Under the pieces are notes generated by a model. The model was not told the DNA's origin, did no database searches, and saw nothing but the letters and a program-made list of their open reading frames with translations. DNA of 64,000 bases from Bacillus sp. REN16 (GTDB lineage Bacteria > Bacillota > Bacilli > Bacillales > Bacillaceae_L). Shown one piece after another: positions 45,993 through 55,800 of this stretch (position 1 is the stretch's first letter; each line of letters starts with the position of its first letter). Both the position numbers and the translations under genes were made by a program. The DNA lies in NCBI RefSeq assembly GCF_020731355.1, contig NZ_JAJFZK010000009.1, positions 1 to 64,000 of the forward strand, given 5' to 3'.

Positions 45993-47054
45993 ATGAACAA
46001 AAAAATCAAATTGCTAATTGCTTCATTAGTTGGAACTTCAATCGTTTTATCTGGATGTGGAAGTCAAGAAAAAGTATCTGAGAAAAAAGTAGAGACTCAA
46101 ACAGCACCAGCAGAGTCAAACAGTGGTGAAGTCATTGCACCGCACAAAGACCTTAACCAAGAGCCTGTACCTTTAAAAATTGAAAGAATATCAGAAAATG
46201 AAGTAAACGTTGAAATGACATCTCAAATCACAGATATTGAAATTGACAAAGGTTTCATTTACAAGGCTTGGACCTTTAATGGTGAAGCACCTGGGCCACT
46301 TATCATAGTAAATGAAGGAGACACTATTAACTTTACAATGAAAAATATGGATCCTGCAATCCCACACAGCATGGACTTTCATGCAGTACATGCAGCACCT
46401 TCAAAGGATTTCATTGATGTAATGCCTAACGAAACTGGAACATTCACATATCCAGCAAACAAGCCAGGAGTATTCATGTATCACTGTGCTACACCACCAG
46501 TTCTTACGCATATTGCGAACGGTATGCATGGAACAATTATTGTAAAACCAAAAAATGGGTATCCAAATGACAATGAGATCGACAGAGAATTCGTTATTAT
46601 ACAAAACGAATGGTATAAATACAATGATCTAGATGACATGACGAACGGAGTACCTAGCCAAGTCGTATTCTCTACAAAAGCTCTTAAAGAAGGGGACAGA
46701 AATACAAATGGAGATACCTTCACCCTAAAGGATGAGCCATTACTTGCTAAAGTCGGTGACCGTATAAGACTTTATGTAAACAATGTCGGGCCAAATGAAG
46801 TTAGCTCATTCCATGTGATAGGAACTATATTTGACGATGTGTACATCGACGGTAACCCCTACAATCATATGCAAGGCCTGCAAACTGTGATGCTTCCTGC
46901 AAGCGGCGGAGTAGTTGTTGAATTTACTGTAACAAAAGAAGGAACATACCCTTTCGTTACTCACCAATTTAACCATGCAACAAAAGGAGCAGTTGGTAAT
47001 ATTAAGGTAACGGCAGATGGAAAAGATGACGGCAGTGCAGTCGGAGGACACTAG
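45993..47054 (+). CDS. nirK: Copper-containing nitrite reductase, lipoprotein form
   Basis: Reduces nitrite to nitric oxide in denitrification, on the outer face of the membrane. The signal peptide ends in lipobox LSGC (Cys22). It has two cupredoxin domains (about 65-190 and 195-340). Type 1 copper ligands are His125, Cys165, His173 and Met178; type 2 ligands are His130, His164 and His324; catalytic Asp128 and His274 are present. The Cys-to-His spacing of eight matches the Geobacillus-type NirK loop. AAGGGGG precedes the ATG. It is first in an operon with nosDLYF, behind an Fnr-type promoter. A laccase is excluded by the two-domain layout and ligand pattern. Confidence 0.93.
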   Translation: MNKKIKLLIASLVGTSIVLSGCGSQEKVSEKKVETQTAPAESNSGEVIAPHKDLNQEPVPLKIERISENEVNVEMTSQITDIEIDKGFIYKAWTFNGEAPGPLIIVNEGDTINFTMKNMDPAIPHSMDFHAVHAAPSKDFIDVMPNETGTFTYPANKPGVFMYHCATPPVLTHIANGMHGTIIVKPKNGYPNDNEIDREFVIIQNEWYKYNDLDDMTNGVPSQVVFSTKALKEGDRNTNGDTFTLKDEPLLAKVGDRIRLYVNNVGPNEVSSFHVIGTIFDDVYIDGNPYNHMQGLQTVMLPASGGVVVEFTVTKEGTYPFVTHQFNHATKGAVGNIKVTADGKDDGSAVGGH

Positions 47055-47089
47055 AAAAAAAAGAATCCTTGTTTAATGGGGTGATCATA

Positions 47090-48454
47090 ATGAGGAGAAA
47101 AGTACTATTCTTTCTCCTTTTCTTCTTGTTATTGGGGCAAAATGATGTTTGGGCAAATGAACGAATCGTTACTTCTTCCCTTGAGCTAAAGGATGCGATT
47201 CAGTTATCACAGCCTGGAGATACGATTATTCTAGAAGAAGGAACCTATGAAGATGCGTTTGTTATCAATAAATCTATCATACTACGGGGGAAACCCGGAG
47301 CCATAATAAACGGGCCAACAAGTGGATACCCCATAACAATTGAAGCGGAAAATGTCACAATTGAAAACCTCCAAATCGAGGGCGGTGGCTCTCAAAATGC
47401 GGGAATATATATAAAAACAAACCACGCACAAATCACCAATAACATTATAAAAAACGTGTTTCATGGAGTTTATATTAAAGATGGCTACGGTAATGTAATT
47501 GAAAATAATGAGATCACAAGTGTTGAGGGTGTAGAAAACAATAAAGGATTTGGAGTCTATCTAGTAGATGCTCCATATACAAGAATTAGTGGTAACTATT
47601 TTCATCATTTACAAGATGGCATTTATGTATCTTTCTCAGATTACTGTGCCGTCAGCAACAATCTAATTGAACATGCTAGATATGGCATCCACACGATGGA
47701 TTCAAAAACGGTTACAATTGCAAAAAATGAGATCAATAACAGTCATAATGGCTTAATGATTATGCAAAGTGATGAATTATATATTACAGAAAATTATTTA
47801 CATTCAAATACGACAATTGATGGTGCTGGCATGTTTATCTTTGACACGTTTGACTCAGTCATTAAAGCAAATGTGGTGAAAGAGAATTTTAAAGGAATCT
47901 ATTTTGAAAATGCAAAACGAAACATCGTTGAATTTAATGCTTTCATCCAAAATGACATTGGCTTTGATCTTGCAAAGGATACAACCAATAATGTTATATC
48001 ATTAAATAATTTTATTAAAAATACAAAACAAGTAATTTCAAGACCGGAAAACATGAATTTATTTACCAAAGACGGATATGGAAACTATTGGGATGACCAA
48101 CGTATGATCAATTTAGATGAAGATTCATTTATTGATTTTCCTTATAAGGGTGGAGATATTTTCTTCAATATGACAGCAGATGAACCACTTTTACAAATTT
48201 TCTTCCAAAGTCCAGCCGTTTACTTATGGAATCAAATTGAAGCATTTACACCAATACCAACAAAACATTTCATTGTTGATGAACATCCACTTATCAAAGC
48301 AGCACCGATTTCATTAGGGAATACAGACCCAGCTGAATCTAATGAAGAGAATAAGAAAGACCATCACTCTTTTCAAATTTTTTTACTTGTATTTTTTGTA
48401 TCGGGTAGTGGTTTCATCCTATGGAAAACAAGGAGGGGCAAGGATGAAGTTTAA
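47090..48454 (+). CDS. nosD: NosD-like periplasmic/surface beta-helix protein
   Basis: A 454-residue exported protein. A signal peptide (about 1-20, ending DVWANE) is followed by a right-handed beta-helix of many NosD/CASH repeats (patterns such as N-x-I-x-x-N, GIYI, GVYI, GIHT). A C-terminal membrane segment (about 427-446) comes before a basic tail. NosD works with NosF and NosY in copper-site assembly of nitrous oxide reductase. ATG 47090 (GGGGTG, 6 nt) is preferred to TTG 47069. Its end overlaps nosL. Confidence 0.9.
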   Translation: MRRKVLFFLLFFLLLGQNDVWANERIVTSSLELKDAIQLSQPGDTIILEEGTYEDAFVINKSIILRGKPGAIINGPTSGYPITIEAENVTIENLQIEGGGSQNAGIYIKTNHAQITNNIIKNVFHGVYIKDGYGNVIENNEITSVEGVENNKGFGVYLVDAPYTRISGNYFHHLQDGIYVSFSDYCAVSNNLIEHARYGIHTMDSKTVTIAKNEINNSHNGLMIMQSDELYITENYLHSNTTIDGAGMFIFDTFDSVIKANVVKENFKGIYFENAKRNIVEFNAFIQNDIGFDLAKDTTNNVISLNNFIKNTKQVISRPENMNLFTKDGYGNYWDDQRMINLDEDSFIDFPYKGGDIFFNMTADEPLLQIFFQSPAVYLWNQIEAFTPIPTKHFIVDEHPLIKAAPISLGNTDPAESNEENKKDHHSFQIFLLVFFVSGSGFILWKTRRGKDEV

Positions 48455-48917
48455 GATACTTATTACAATATTATTGATTTTTATATTAGGAGCATGTGGA
48501 AATGATCATTTTGAGCCAGCAAAGATCAACGTTAATGTTGATTCCTGTTTTACTTGTAGCATGGGAATCCAGGATGAGCAAGCATCTGCACAGACAATAG
48601 ATACAGATGGTACACCAAATAAATTTGATGACATCGGTTGTATGATGACCTATTTTCAGGAAAATAAAGATCAAATCAAAATAGGATATGTGCACGATCA
48701 TGATACGAAAGAATGGATTGAATTAGATACGGCTTTTTTTGTTCAGTCTTCAGAAAATGTAACGCCAATGAGCTATGGATTAATCGCATTCTCATCTGAA
48801 TCAGCTGCAAAAGAATGGCAAGAGAAAAATGGTGGAGATCTGTATTCAACAGACCAACTCTTACAACAAGATGTGAAAAGCTTTAAGAAGAATATGAACG
48901 AATCACATCATCATTAA
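48444..48917 (+). CDS. nosL: NosL copper-chaperone lipoprotein
   Basis: A 157-residue lipoprotein (lipobox LGAC, Cys18). It carries the metal-binding motif CFTCSM (Cys35, Cys38, Met40) and a second thiol site in DDIGCMM (Cys66), then the NosL-typical TPMSYGLIAF. It ends in His-His-His. NosL delivers Cu(I) for NosZ assembly in other bacteria; here the client is open. GGAGGGG precedes ATG 48444, which overlaps the nosD end by 11 bp. Confidence 0.9.
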   Translation: MKFKILITILLIFILGACGNDHFEPAKINVNVDSCFTCSMGIQDEQASAQTIDTDGTPNKFDDIGCMMTYFQENKDQIKIGYVHDHDTKEWIELDTAFFVQSSENVTPMSYGLIAFSSESAAKEWQEKNGGDLYSTDQLLQQDVKSFKKNMNESHHH

Positions 48918-48940
48918 TGGAGGAATAGGAGGTAAAGCGA

Positions 48941-49891
48941 ATGAAGATAACTGTTCTTCCAAAAATGATAAAATACGAGCTCATTCTATTAGTAAGAAGT
49001 AAATGGTTGCTTAGTTTTACTGTTCTATTTATGCTCCTTGCATCATTACTCTATTTCTATGGTATCCAGTCTCTAAGTACTAATCCTACCGAGGTTACCT
49101 ATGGTATTGATGGGGTATCGAATACAATTGCGAAGCCTGGACGAGGAATGGATCCATCTTATTTTGGTCTTAAACCGATTGAAAAAGACATCGCCAACGA
49201 AGATATTCAAGCTGGCTACAATCGTGCGATTGCAATGCTAATGAATTTAGCATTATGGATTTTACCTATCATTTGTTTAATTCTAGGTGTCACATCGATC
49301 GTTTCGGATAAGGAGAACAGCAGACTAGCCCTCTATAAGACCTATCAGATTCCATATACTCACTATCTAATTAGTAAATTTGTTGCTTTAGCTGTTTCTC
49401 TAACCGTCTCACTTGGACTTTCTTACGGAATCGGAGGACTCATTTTAGCTATCACTGGACATTCGTTTGAAGCAAATATTTATTCCATGTTTATCGTTTT
49501 ACATCTCTTGGTAATCCTAGTCTTTACTGGGGCATCACTTGTTATTGGCTCATTGAGTTCAACAAGAATGCAGGGCTTGTCATTTTCATTCTTTTTTTGG
49601 AGCTTTGTCCTATTTATTTATGAGTTTCTCATTTTTTCAGTGATTGACTTGATTCCTTATGCTTATAAACTAAAAGGGTTACTCGCATTAATCTTGGTCA
49701 ATCCAATTGAATCAATTCGTATCTGGGCGATCAGCCGTTTACAAGCTGGCTACGTCTTTGGACCCGAATATTTAATATTACAGGATGGAAATACTGCAAA
49801 TCATTTAACCCTTTATCTGGTACTTTCAATCTTTATTATTTTAGGGCTTAACATTCTCTTTTCTAATCAAATTATGAAAAGGAAGGGATGA
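48941..49891 (+). CDS. nosY: NosY-like ABC transporter permease
   Basis: A 316-residue membrane protein with six predicted helices. It has the ABC-2 type layout of NosY, with a long extracytoplasmic loop after the first helix (about 42-88). VTSIVSDKENSRLALYKTYQI is the conserved coupling segment seen in NosY. It pairs with NosF encoded directly downstream. AGGAGG is at 8 nt. Confidence 0.88.
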   Translation: MKITVLPKMIKYELILLVRSKWLLSFTVLFMLLASLLYFYGIQSLSTNPTEVTYGIDGVSNTIAKPGRGMDPSYFGLKPIEKDIANEDIQAGYNRAIAMLMNLALWILPIICLILGVTSIVSDKENSRLALYKTYQIPYTHYLISKFVALAVSLTVSLGLSYGIGGLILAITGHSFEANIYSMFIVLHLLVILVFTGASLVIGSLSSTRMQGLSFSFFFWSFVLFIYEFLIFSVIDLIPYAYKLKGLLALILVNPIESIRIWAISRLQAGYVFGPEYLILQDGNTANHLTLYLVLSIFIILGLNILFSNQIMKRKG

Positions 49892-49896
49892 TTTAA

Positions 49897-50613
49897 GTGA
49901 ATACAGCTATTCTTGATGTTCGCGATATTTCAAAATCATATAAAAAGAAACAAGTTCTTCAGGAATCAAGTTTTGATGTAAAAAAAGGAGATTGTATCGT
50001 TTTATGTGGAGGTAATGGTGCTGGTAAAAGTACGATTATCAAAATGCTAACAGGAATTGAGAAACCGTCTACCGGAAAAATCACTTATCATACAACCAAA
50101 AAGAAAAACTTTGGATATATGCCAGACCAAATGGTATTTCCGAAAGAACAAACACCCATTGAGATTTTAAGCTATTATGGAAGTTTCTTAGGTTCAACAA
50201 AAGAAAAAATACACGAAGTCATAAAAATAGTGGGTCTCTGGAACGAACGAAATCAGAAAGTAGGATCCTTTTCAAAAGGGATGTCACAACGGGTTAATCT
50301 TGCCCAGTGTTTACTTGCTGATGCAGATATTTATATATTGGATGAGCCGACCAATGGTTTGGACCCCTATTGGGTTATAATTTTCAAAAAAATCATAAAT
50401 GATCTCAAGCAAGAAGGCAAGACAGTTATACTAAGCAGTCATATTATGAGAGACATTGTTGATATTGCGGATGAGATCCTGCTAATTTTCAAAGGAAAAA
50501 TATGTGGAAAAGGAAACCCCGATGAGCTATATGAGCATTTTGAATGTAAAAGTCTTGAGGAAATCTTTCTATTGCTTCATGAACAAAATACAAAACTACC
50601 GGTATCCATTTGA
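49897..50613 (+). CDS. nosF: NosF-like ABC transporter ATP-binding protein
   Basis: A 238-residue ATPase: Walker A GGNGAGKST (38-46), signature region FSKGMSQR (125-132), Walker B YILDEPTNGLDP (146-157) and a switch His in SSHIMRD. It powers NosY and, in known systems, acts on the NosD scaffold. The GTG start has AAGGGA at 8 nt and follows nosY by 5 bp. It is the last gene of the operon; a hairpin overlaps the stop. Confidence 0.92.
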   Translation: MNTAILDVRDISKSYKKKQVLQESSFDVKKGDCIVLCGGNGAGKSTIIKMLTGIEKPSTGKITYHTTKKKNFGYMPDQMVFPKEQTPIEILSYYGSFLGSTKEKIHEVIKIVGLWNERNQKVGSFSKGMSQRVNLAQCLLADADIYILDEPTNGLDPYWVIIFKKIINDLKQEGKTVILSSHIMRDIVDIADEILLIFKGKICGKGNPDELYEHFECKSLEEIFLLLHEQNTKLPVSI

Positions 50614-50636
50614 ATCCGGTAGTTTTGTGTTTATAT
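50592..50636. terminator. Bidirectional terminator after nosF
   Basis: AAAACTACCGG and CCGGTAGTTTT pair across 13 nt that include the nosF stop. It can serve the convergent dehydrogenase gene too. Confidence 0.75.
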
Positions 50637-51412
50637 TATTGAGCAGTGTACCCCCCATCAATCACACAGGCCTGACCTGTAATTCCCTTTGCATGCTCAC
50701 TAGCTAAAAATAGAGCGTAATTCGCAATCTCATCAACAGCTAACAGGCGTTTTTGCGGCACAAGCGGATAAATTACCTCTTCTAAAACCTTCTCCAAACC
50801 AACATTTCTCGTCTTCGCTAAATCTGCTAACTGGTTTCTAACAAGCGGGGTATCGACATATCCGGGACACACTGCATTTACCGTAATTCCATGTTCTGCT
50901 CCCTCTAATGCTGCAACCTTCGTTAAACCTATGACACCATGCTTTGCACTGTTATATGCTGCTTTTCCAGCAAAACCAATCAAACCATTAATCGATGCCA
51001 TATTAATAATCCGGCCAAATTTCTGCTGTTTCATTATCGGAAACACATGTTTGATTGTAATAAATGGAGCGGTGAGCATAACGGATAATAACAGTTCATA
51101 CTTTTCCTTTGGAAAATCTTCAATTGGAGACACATGCTGCAGCCCCGCATTATTAATTAAGCAATCAATTTTTCCGTATGTTGAAACAGTTTGGTGAATC
51201 ACATCAATTATTTCATTCTCATTTGTGACATTACATTTTAAGCCAATTGCTTCATAACCAGATTGTTGGAGCTTGAATGCCGCATTTTTCACTCCAGCTT
51301 CATCCATATCCGTTAACACCACACGTCCGCCATTTTCTGCGAAACTTTTTCCAATTTCAAATCCGATTCCACGTGCTGCGCCAGTAATTAAGATTACCTG
51401 ATTTGTAACCAT
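50636..51412 (-). CDS. 3-hydroxybutyrate dehydrogenase-like SDR
   Basis: A 258-residue short-chain dehydrogenase. NAD-binding GAARGIG is at 11-17, and the catalytic Ser140, Tyr153 and Lys157 lie in MASINGLIGFAGKAAYNSAK. The C-terminal helices with TPLVRNQLADLAKTR and VDEIANYALFLAS are the pattern of D-3-hydroxybutyrate dehydrogenase (BdhA). It would link acetoacetate and 3-hydroxybutyrate. ATG 51412 follows AAGGAGG; TTG 51430 lies before that site. Confidence 0.87.
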   Translation of the reverse strand: MVTNQVILITGAARGIGFEIGKSFAENGGRVVLTDMDEAGVKNAAFKLQQSGYEAIGLKCNVTNENEIIDVIHQTVSTYGKIDCLINNAGLQHVSPIEDFPKEKYELLLSVMLTAPFITIKHVFPIMKQQKFGRIINMASINGLIGFAGKAAYNSAKHGVIGLTKVAALEGAEHGITVNAVCPGYVDTPLVRNQLADLAKTRNVGLEKVLEEVIYPLVPQKRLLAVDEIANYALFLASEHAKGITGQACVIDGGYTAQ

Positions 51413-51496
51413 AGATTCCTCCTTTTTCAATTGTTTTCAATACCTACTAATATCTTTCATCATACCATCTGTATAGAGGTTCATTAAAGAGGATAA

Positions 51497-51535
51497 AAAA
51501 AAGAAGACCCGATCCACAAACTGGGTATCAGGCCT
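51497..51535 (-). terminator. Terminator of the MFS gene
   Basis: On the minus strand CCTGATACCCAG...TGGATCGGG is followed by TCTTCTTTTTTTT. It overlaps the end of the gene. Confidence 0.65.
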
Positions 51536-52718
51536 TCGCACTTAGTACGATATTGCTTTTTTCTTTTAGTTTTTTATCATAGATGACAGTTGTAAAAATG
51601 GAGACGATTAATAGCACGGCTAGGACTGTAAATAACATGCTCATTCCCCATAAATCAACGAGTAATCCACCGAGTACTGGTCCAATCATTCTGCCTCCTG
51701 TTGCAGTACTGTTAACGATTCCTTGATAAAAACCTTCTCTTCCTTTAGGCGCGAGATCATTTGCAATCGTTGGAACAGCTGGCCAAACAAACATTTCACC
51801 AACTGTTAAAATAATCATAGCCACTAAAAATCCCCTAAATGATCCTGCTGTCGACACAATGAGAAAAGAACAAATAAATATAAGGATTCCAATGATAATT
51901 TGTTTTTTCAAGGATTTAGCAAAATATTTCACCGCCATGTTCAGTAAAGGCTGTCCGAGAACAATTAAGCCACCATTCACTGTCCATAATAGGCTATATT
52001 GTTTTAATGTAATTCCGATGTCCTGTGTATAGCTTGAAATCGTAGCCTGCCACTGTACATAGGCAACCCAACACAAAACATATCCGATACAAAGAATGAA
52101 TAATGCAGTCAATTTTGAACGATTTTTTACGGTTTTAGATTGATCAAGCATGCTTGTTTGTGTTCCTTTTTCCGCATGAATGCCACGATAACCGAATAAT
52201 GCCACTAGGAAGAACAAGACATACATGAATGTATTCGCCATAAATATATAATCAAATGAATATGAAGCAACAAATCCACCTAGGCCTGAGCCTATCGCTA
52301 CACCAAGGTTCTGCGCGACATAAACAGCATTAAATGACCTTCTTCCACCCTCTGGCCATACAGCACCTGCCATCGCGAACATGGCTGGAAACACCATTCC
52401 AGTGCCCAGACCAATGATTGTAAGGAAGATAACATAATGTGGCCAGCCATGATAGAAGGTCAATCCTGTAAGTGCCACTAATGAAATGAGGATTCCTGTC
52501 AGGATTGATTTGTAGCCGCCAATTTTATCGAAAAGGGCGCCGCCCACTAAATTCCCAATAACGGTTGCACCCGCATTCACCATTAATATAAGACCTGCAA
52601 CAGATAAAGATTTTCCTAAATGTCCATGAATATAAATGGCATTTAACGGCCATAAAAATGATGAACCAGTGACATTAATAACCATTCCAATGATGATCAT
52701 CCAAAGCGTTCTCGGCAT
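51528..52718 (-). CDS. MFS transporter, DHA1-like (YttB type)
   Basis: A 396-residue major facilitator with 12 helices. The loop 2-3 motif is GGALFDKIGGYKS, and the family motif APKGREGFYQGIVNS lies in the C-terminal half. It is likely a drug or metabolite exporter, similar in type to B. subtilis YttB. ATG 52718 has AAGGAGG at 8 nt and replaces GTG 52727. No cargo can be assigned. Confidence 0.85.
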   Translation of the reverse strand: MPRTLWMIIIGMVINVTGSSFLWPLNAIYIHGHLGKSLSVAGLILMVNAGATVIGNLVGGALFDKIGGYKSILTGILISLVALTGLTFYHGWPHYVIFLTIIGLGTGMVFPAMFAMAGAVWPEGGRRSFNAVYVAQNLGVAIGSGLGGFVASYSFDYIFMANTFMYVLFFLVALFGYRGIHAEKGTQTSMLDQSKTVKNRSKLTALFILCIGYVLCWVAYVQWQATISSYTQDIGITLKQYSLLWTVNGGLIVLGQPLLNMAVKYFAKSLKKQIIIGILIFICSFLIVSTAGSFRGFLVAMIILTVGEMFVWPAVPTIANDLAPKGREGFYQGIVNSTATGGRMIGPVLGGLLVDLWGMSMLFTVLAVLLIVSIFTTVIYDKKLKEKSNIVLSAKA

Positions 52719-52837
52719 TACGGGCACCTCCTTTTTTACTTTTTAAATCCATATCAAAACAATTCTATTCCCTGCTGCACATTTAATCAATTTAAAAAAG
52801 TATTCCGAAAAGTGGACGAGTATAAATGCATAGAAAA

Positions 52838-52880
52838 ATGGAAAGGGTGATATCTCCGCACGAGGTATCACCCTTTCTTT
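52838..52880 (-). terminator. Terminator of the amylopullulanase gene
   Basis: GAAAGGGTGATA and TATCACCCTTTC form a 12-bp stem with a 13-nt loop, flanked by T-rich sequence. Confidence 0.8.
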
Positions 52881-52883
52881 CTA

Positions 52884-55800
52884 TTATTTCCTCATAACTT
52901 GTCTTCGCTTTTGTAAAACAATAAACACTACACCAAATAGAATTAACGCTGCACCTACTGCTAACCAATTATAAAAATCATTTGCCGTTGCAGGGAGTTT
53001 AGAGCCATTCTTCCCAGTTTTAGGATTTGTCACATCAGAGTTACCTGGCTTATCTCCTGGGTTTTGACTTGGATTTTTTCCAGGGGCGTCACTCGGATCT
53101 TTTCCGGGATCTTTCCCAGGTTCTTTTCCAGGATCTTTCCCTGGATCTTTTCCGGGATCTTTTCCTGGCTCTTCACCCGGATTTTCACCTGGGTCATCCT
53201 GAACCAATGCCAGGATAACAGCACCGCCATCATCCTTAGAAGGTATGTCAACATGTACTTGCTTGTTCTCATCAACAATAATCTCTTTATTATTATACAA
53301 GTCAGTTAATACCGTGTTTGGCTCGAAATTGACTGTAAATGTTACCTGTTTGCTCTTTGATGTTGTATTTAGACCTACTACTAGTCTCTCATCTTGATAT
53401 TCTCTGGCAAATACCAAATACTGATCAGCGTCACCGCCTGCTATTTTCTCGCGACTGCCCTTTGAGAATACTAATGAGTAATCTTTACGAATATTTAGCA
53501 ATGTCGAATAGTGTTTGTGTAAAGCAGTTGCTGTTGGATCATTATTATCTAGCAACTCCCATGGCATATCGCCACGATTTTGTCCAAATGCAACTACCGT
53601 TTCTCCATCTTTTTCCCAATCAGATTTTCCTGATTTCCCTAGTTCCTCACCGTAGTAAATAACAGGTTGACCTTTAGATGTAATTTGCAGTGCAGATGCC
53701 ACTTTTAATTTACCAACATCACCGTTTACATACTCTGATAAGAACCCATTTTGGTCATGACTGCTTAGAAATTGACCTAATGTTGCTGTATTTGAAAGTT
53801 GATTATTACGATTTTGTAGGTATTCTTCAACACTATCAATGTTTCCATCCACGAATGACTTTGCCTTTTCCTTAAAATCAAAGTCTAAAAGTGAATCCAT
53901 TTGTCCAGTACCTAAGTACCCACCATCGTCAATAACACTTGCGCCCCATAATTCACCAATCATCTTAAAATTAGGGTCTATCTTTGTAATCTCATTTTTA
54001 AGTGCCTGCCATGTCGCTGGTTCTACATGCTTTACAGTGTCAATACGGAAGAAGTCAATTGTATCTCCACGGTCTGTTCTCGCTCTTTCTAACCATGCCG
54101 TTTGCCATTCAATAATTTGCTTCCGAACTTCTGAATCCTCAGTCTTAAGGTCAGGAAGATGATCAAGCTCTCCCCTTACAGTTGGATCTTCATCAACGGT
54201 TCTGAACATACCATCAAATTTCGCTATTTCTTCTTCAGTTGGCAGGTTTGAAGAATCAGCCTTCCAGGCCTCATTAAATTCACCGTTCATCCCATAGCCC
54301 GCATGATTTACAACAACATCAAGCATAATCTTGATTCCACGATCATGCGCTTTTTCAATGAGCTTTTGGAATGTTTTTATATCACCCAAATGTTCATCAA
54401 GCTTAGTGAAATCCTTTGCCCAATAACCATGATAGCCATACTGCTTAGCTTTAAGTCCATCCACGGTTGTAAAGTCCAACCCTTTATTAAAATCAATATT
54501 ATCTACAATTGGTGTAATCCAAATTGTGTTGATTCCTAGGTCTTCTATATAATCTAACTTATCAATGATTCCTTGGAAGTCACCACCATGATATGCTTCT
54601 GCATGATTTGGATCATACTCTTCTCCACCATTATTTGATGGATCTCCATCTTTAAAACGGTCAGTTAAAAGGAAATAAATACGCGCTTCATCCCAATCAA
54701 AGTCTAGTTTGTCGCCTACTATTTGTTCCGGTTTCACTGTAAGTGTAACTGTTTTTGTATGCGTATTTCCATACTCATCAATCGCTGTGATAACAATTTC
54801 CTTTTCCCCAGCTGTTACTGATTCATCAACAGAAAAACTTACTGCTCCCACGGATGGATCAATCACAGCCTTTTCCTTACCGCCTAAAGGTGAAAGATTA
54901 ACAGAAAGTTCACGTATTGTAACGCCTTCCTCTGATGTTGCCTTGGCTGTAAGAACAGTACTCTCATCATAGGTAATCTCATTAGGTGACACCGAAGCTT
55001 CTATTGTTACATTTGGACGATTATACGTTATTGTTGATTTCCCATTTTTGGTATTCTTAGGGTCAGTCACTTCTACAGTTTCCCCATCCTTTGTTATTAA
55101 GAAGCTATATTCATGTGTACCTTCAGGAATATTTTCTAATTTATAAGAGAAATACTCATTTTGTTCACTATACTCCATCGGATATTCTTTATCATTGATT
55201 TTGACAGATACAGCATCAATTTTATGCATTTCATCTGTTGCAAACAACTCTTCGTCTCTATAGTAGAATGTGACATCTCCATTTTCTAAGACAGGTCCTT
55301 TCACGTTTGGAACGATTGTTTGCCCTGGAACACCTGTTAAAACTGTTACCTTAGTCAAAATGGCTTGACGATCCATTTTAATCGTATGATCATCGCTATC
55401 TGGTGAAATCTTTGCTGTATTCCAATCTGTACCTCGTCGGACTAAAAAGCCAATCGATTCCGTCTCAGGTGCAATTTCAACATTAGCAATTGCGGTATCT
55501 CCTTCAATCGATTCAAAATCGATTTGATCATTTTTCACACCTGTATTCCATACCCATAGATTCCAATCACCTTGTTCCGTTTTGAAATCACCTTCTGGCC
55601 GTACATATTTAATTCGAACATATCGTTTTACATTCTTTTTTATTTCCATGTCATGTTTTCCTACTGCACCTCCAGACTTCGCTGTAATTGTTACAAAGCC
55701 TGATTTAACACCAGTTACTTTACCAGCACTGTCCACTTTTGCAGTTGTTTGATCTGAGGATGACCAAGCAACCTTTGCACCAAGCATATCCTGACCATAT

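Noticed and set aside
45993-47054. Laccase or other multicopper oxidase instead of NirK
   Set aside because: There are only two cupredoxin domains, and the His/Cys/Met spacing plus catalytic Asp128 and His274 fit nitrite reductase.
53027-53309. Plus- and minus-frame open stretches over the Pro-Gly repeat linker
   Set aside because: They are shadows produced by the repetitive 12-bp unit of the amylopullulanase gene and have no ribosome sites.
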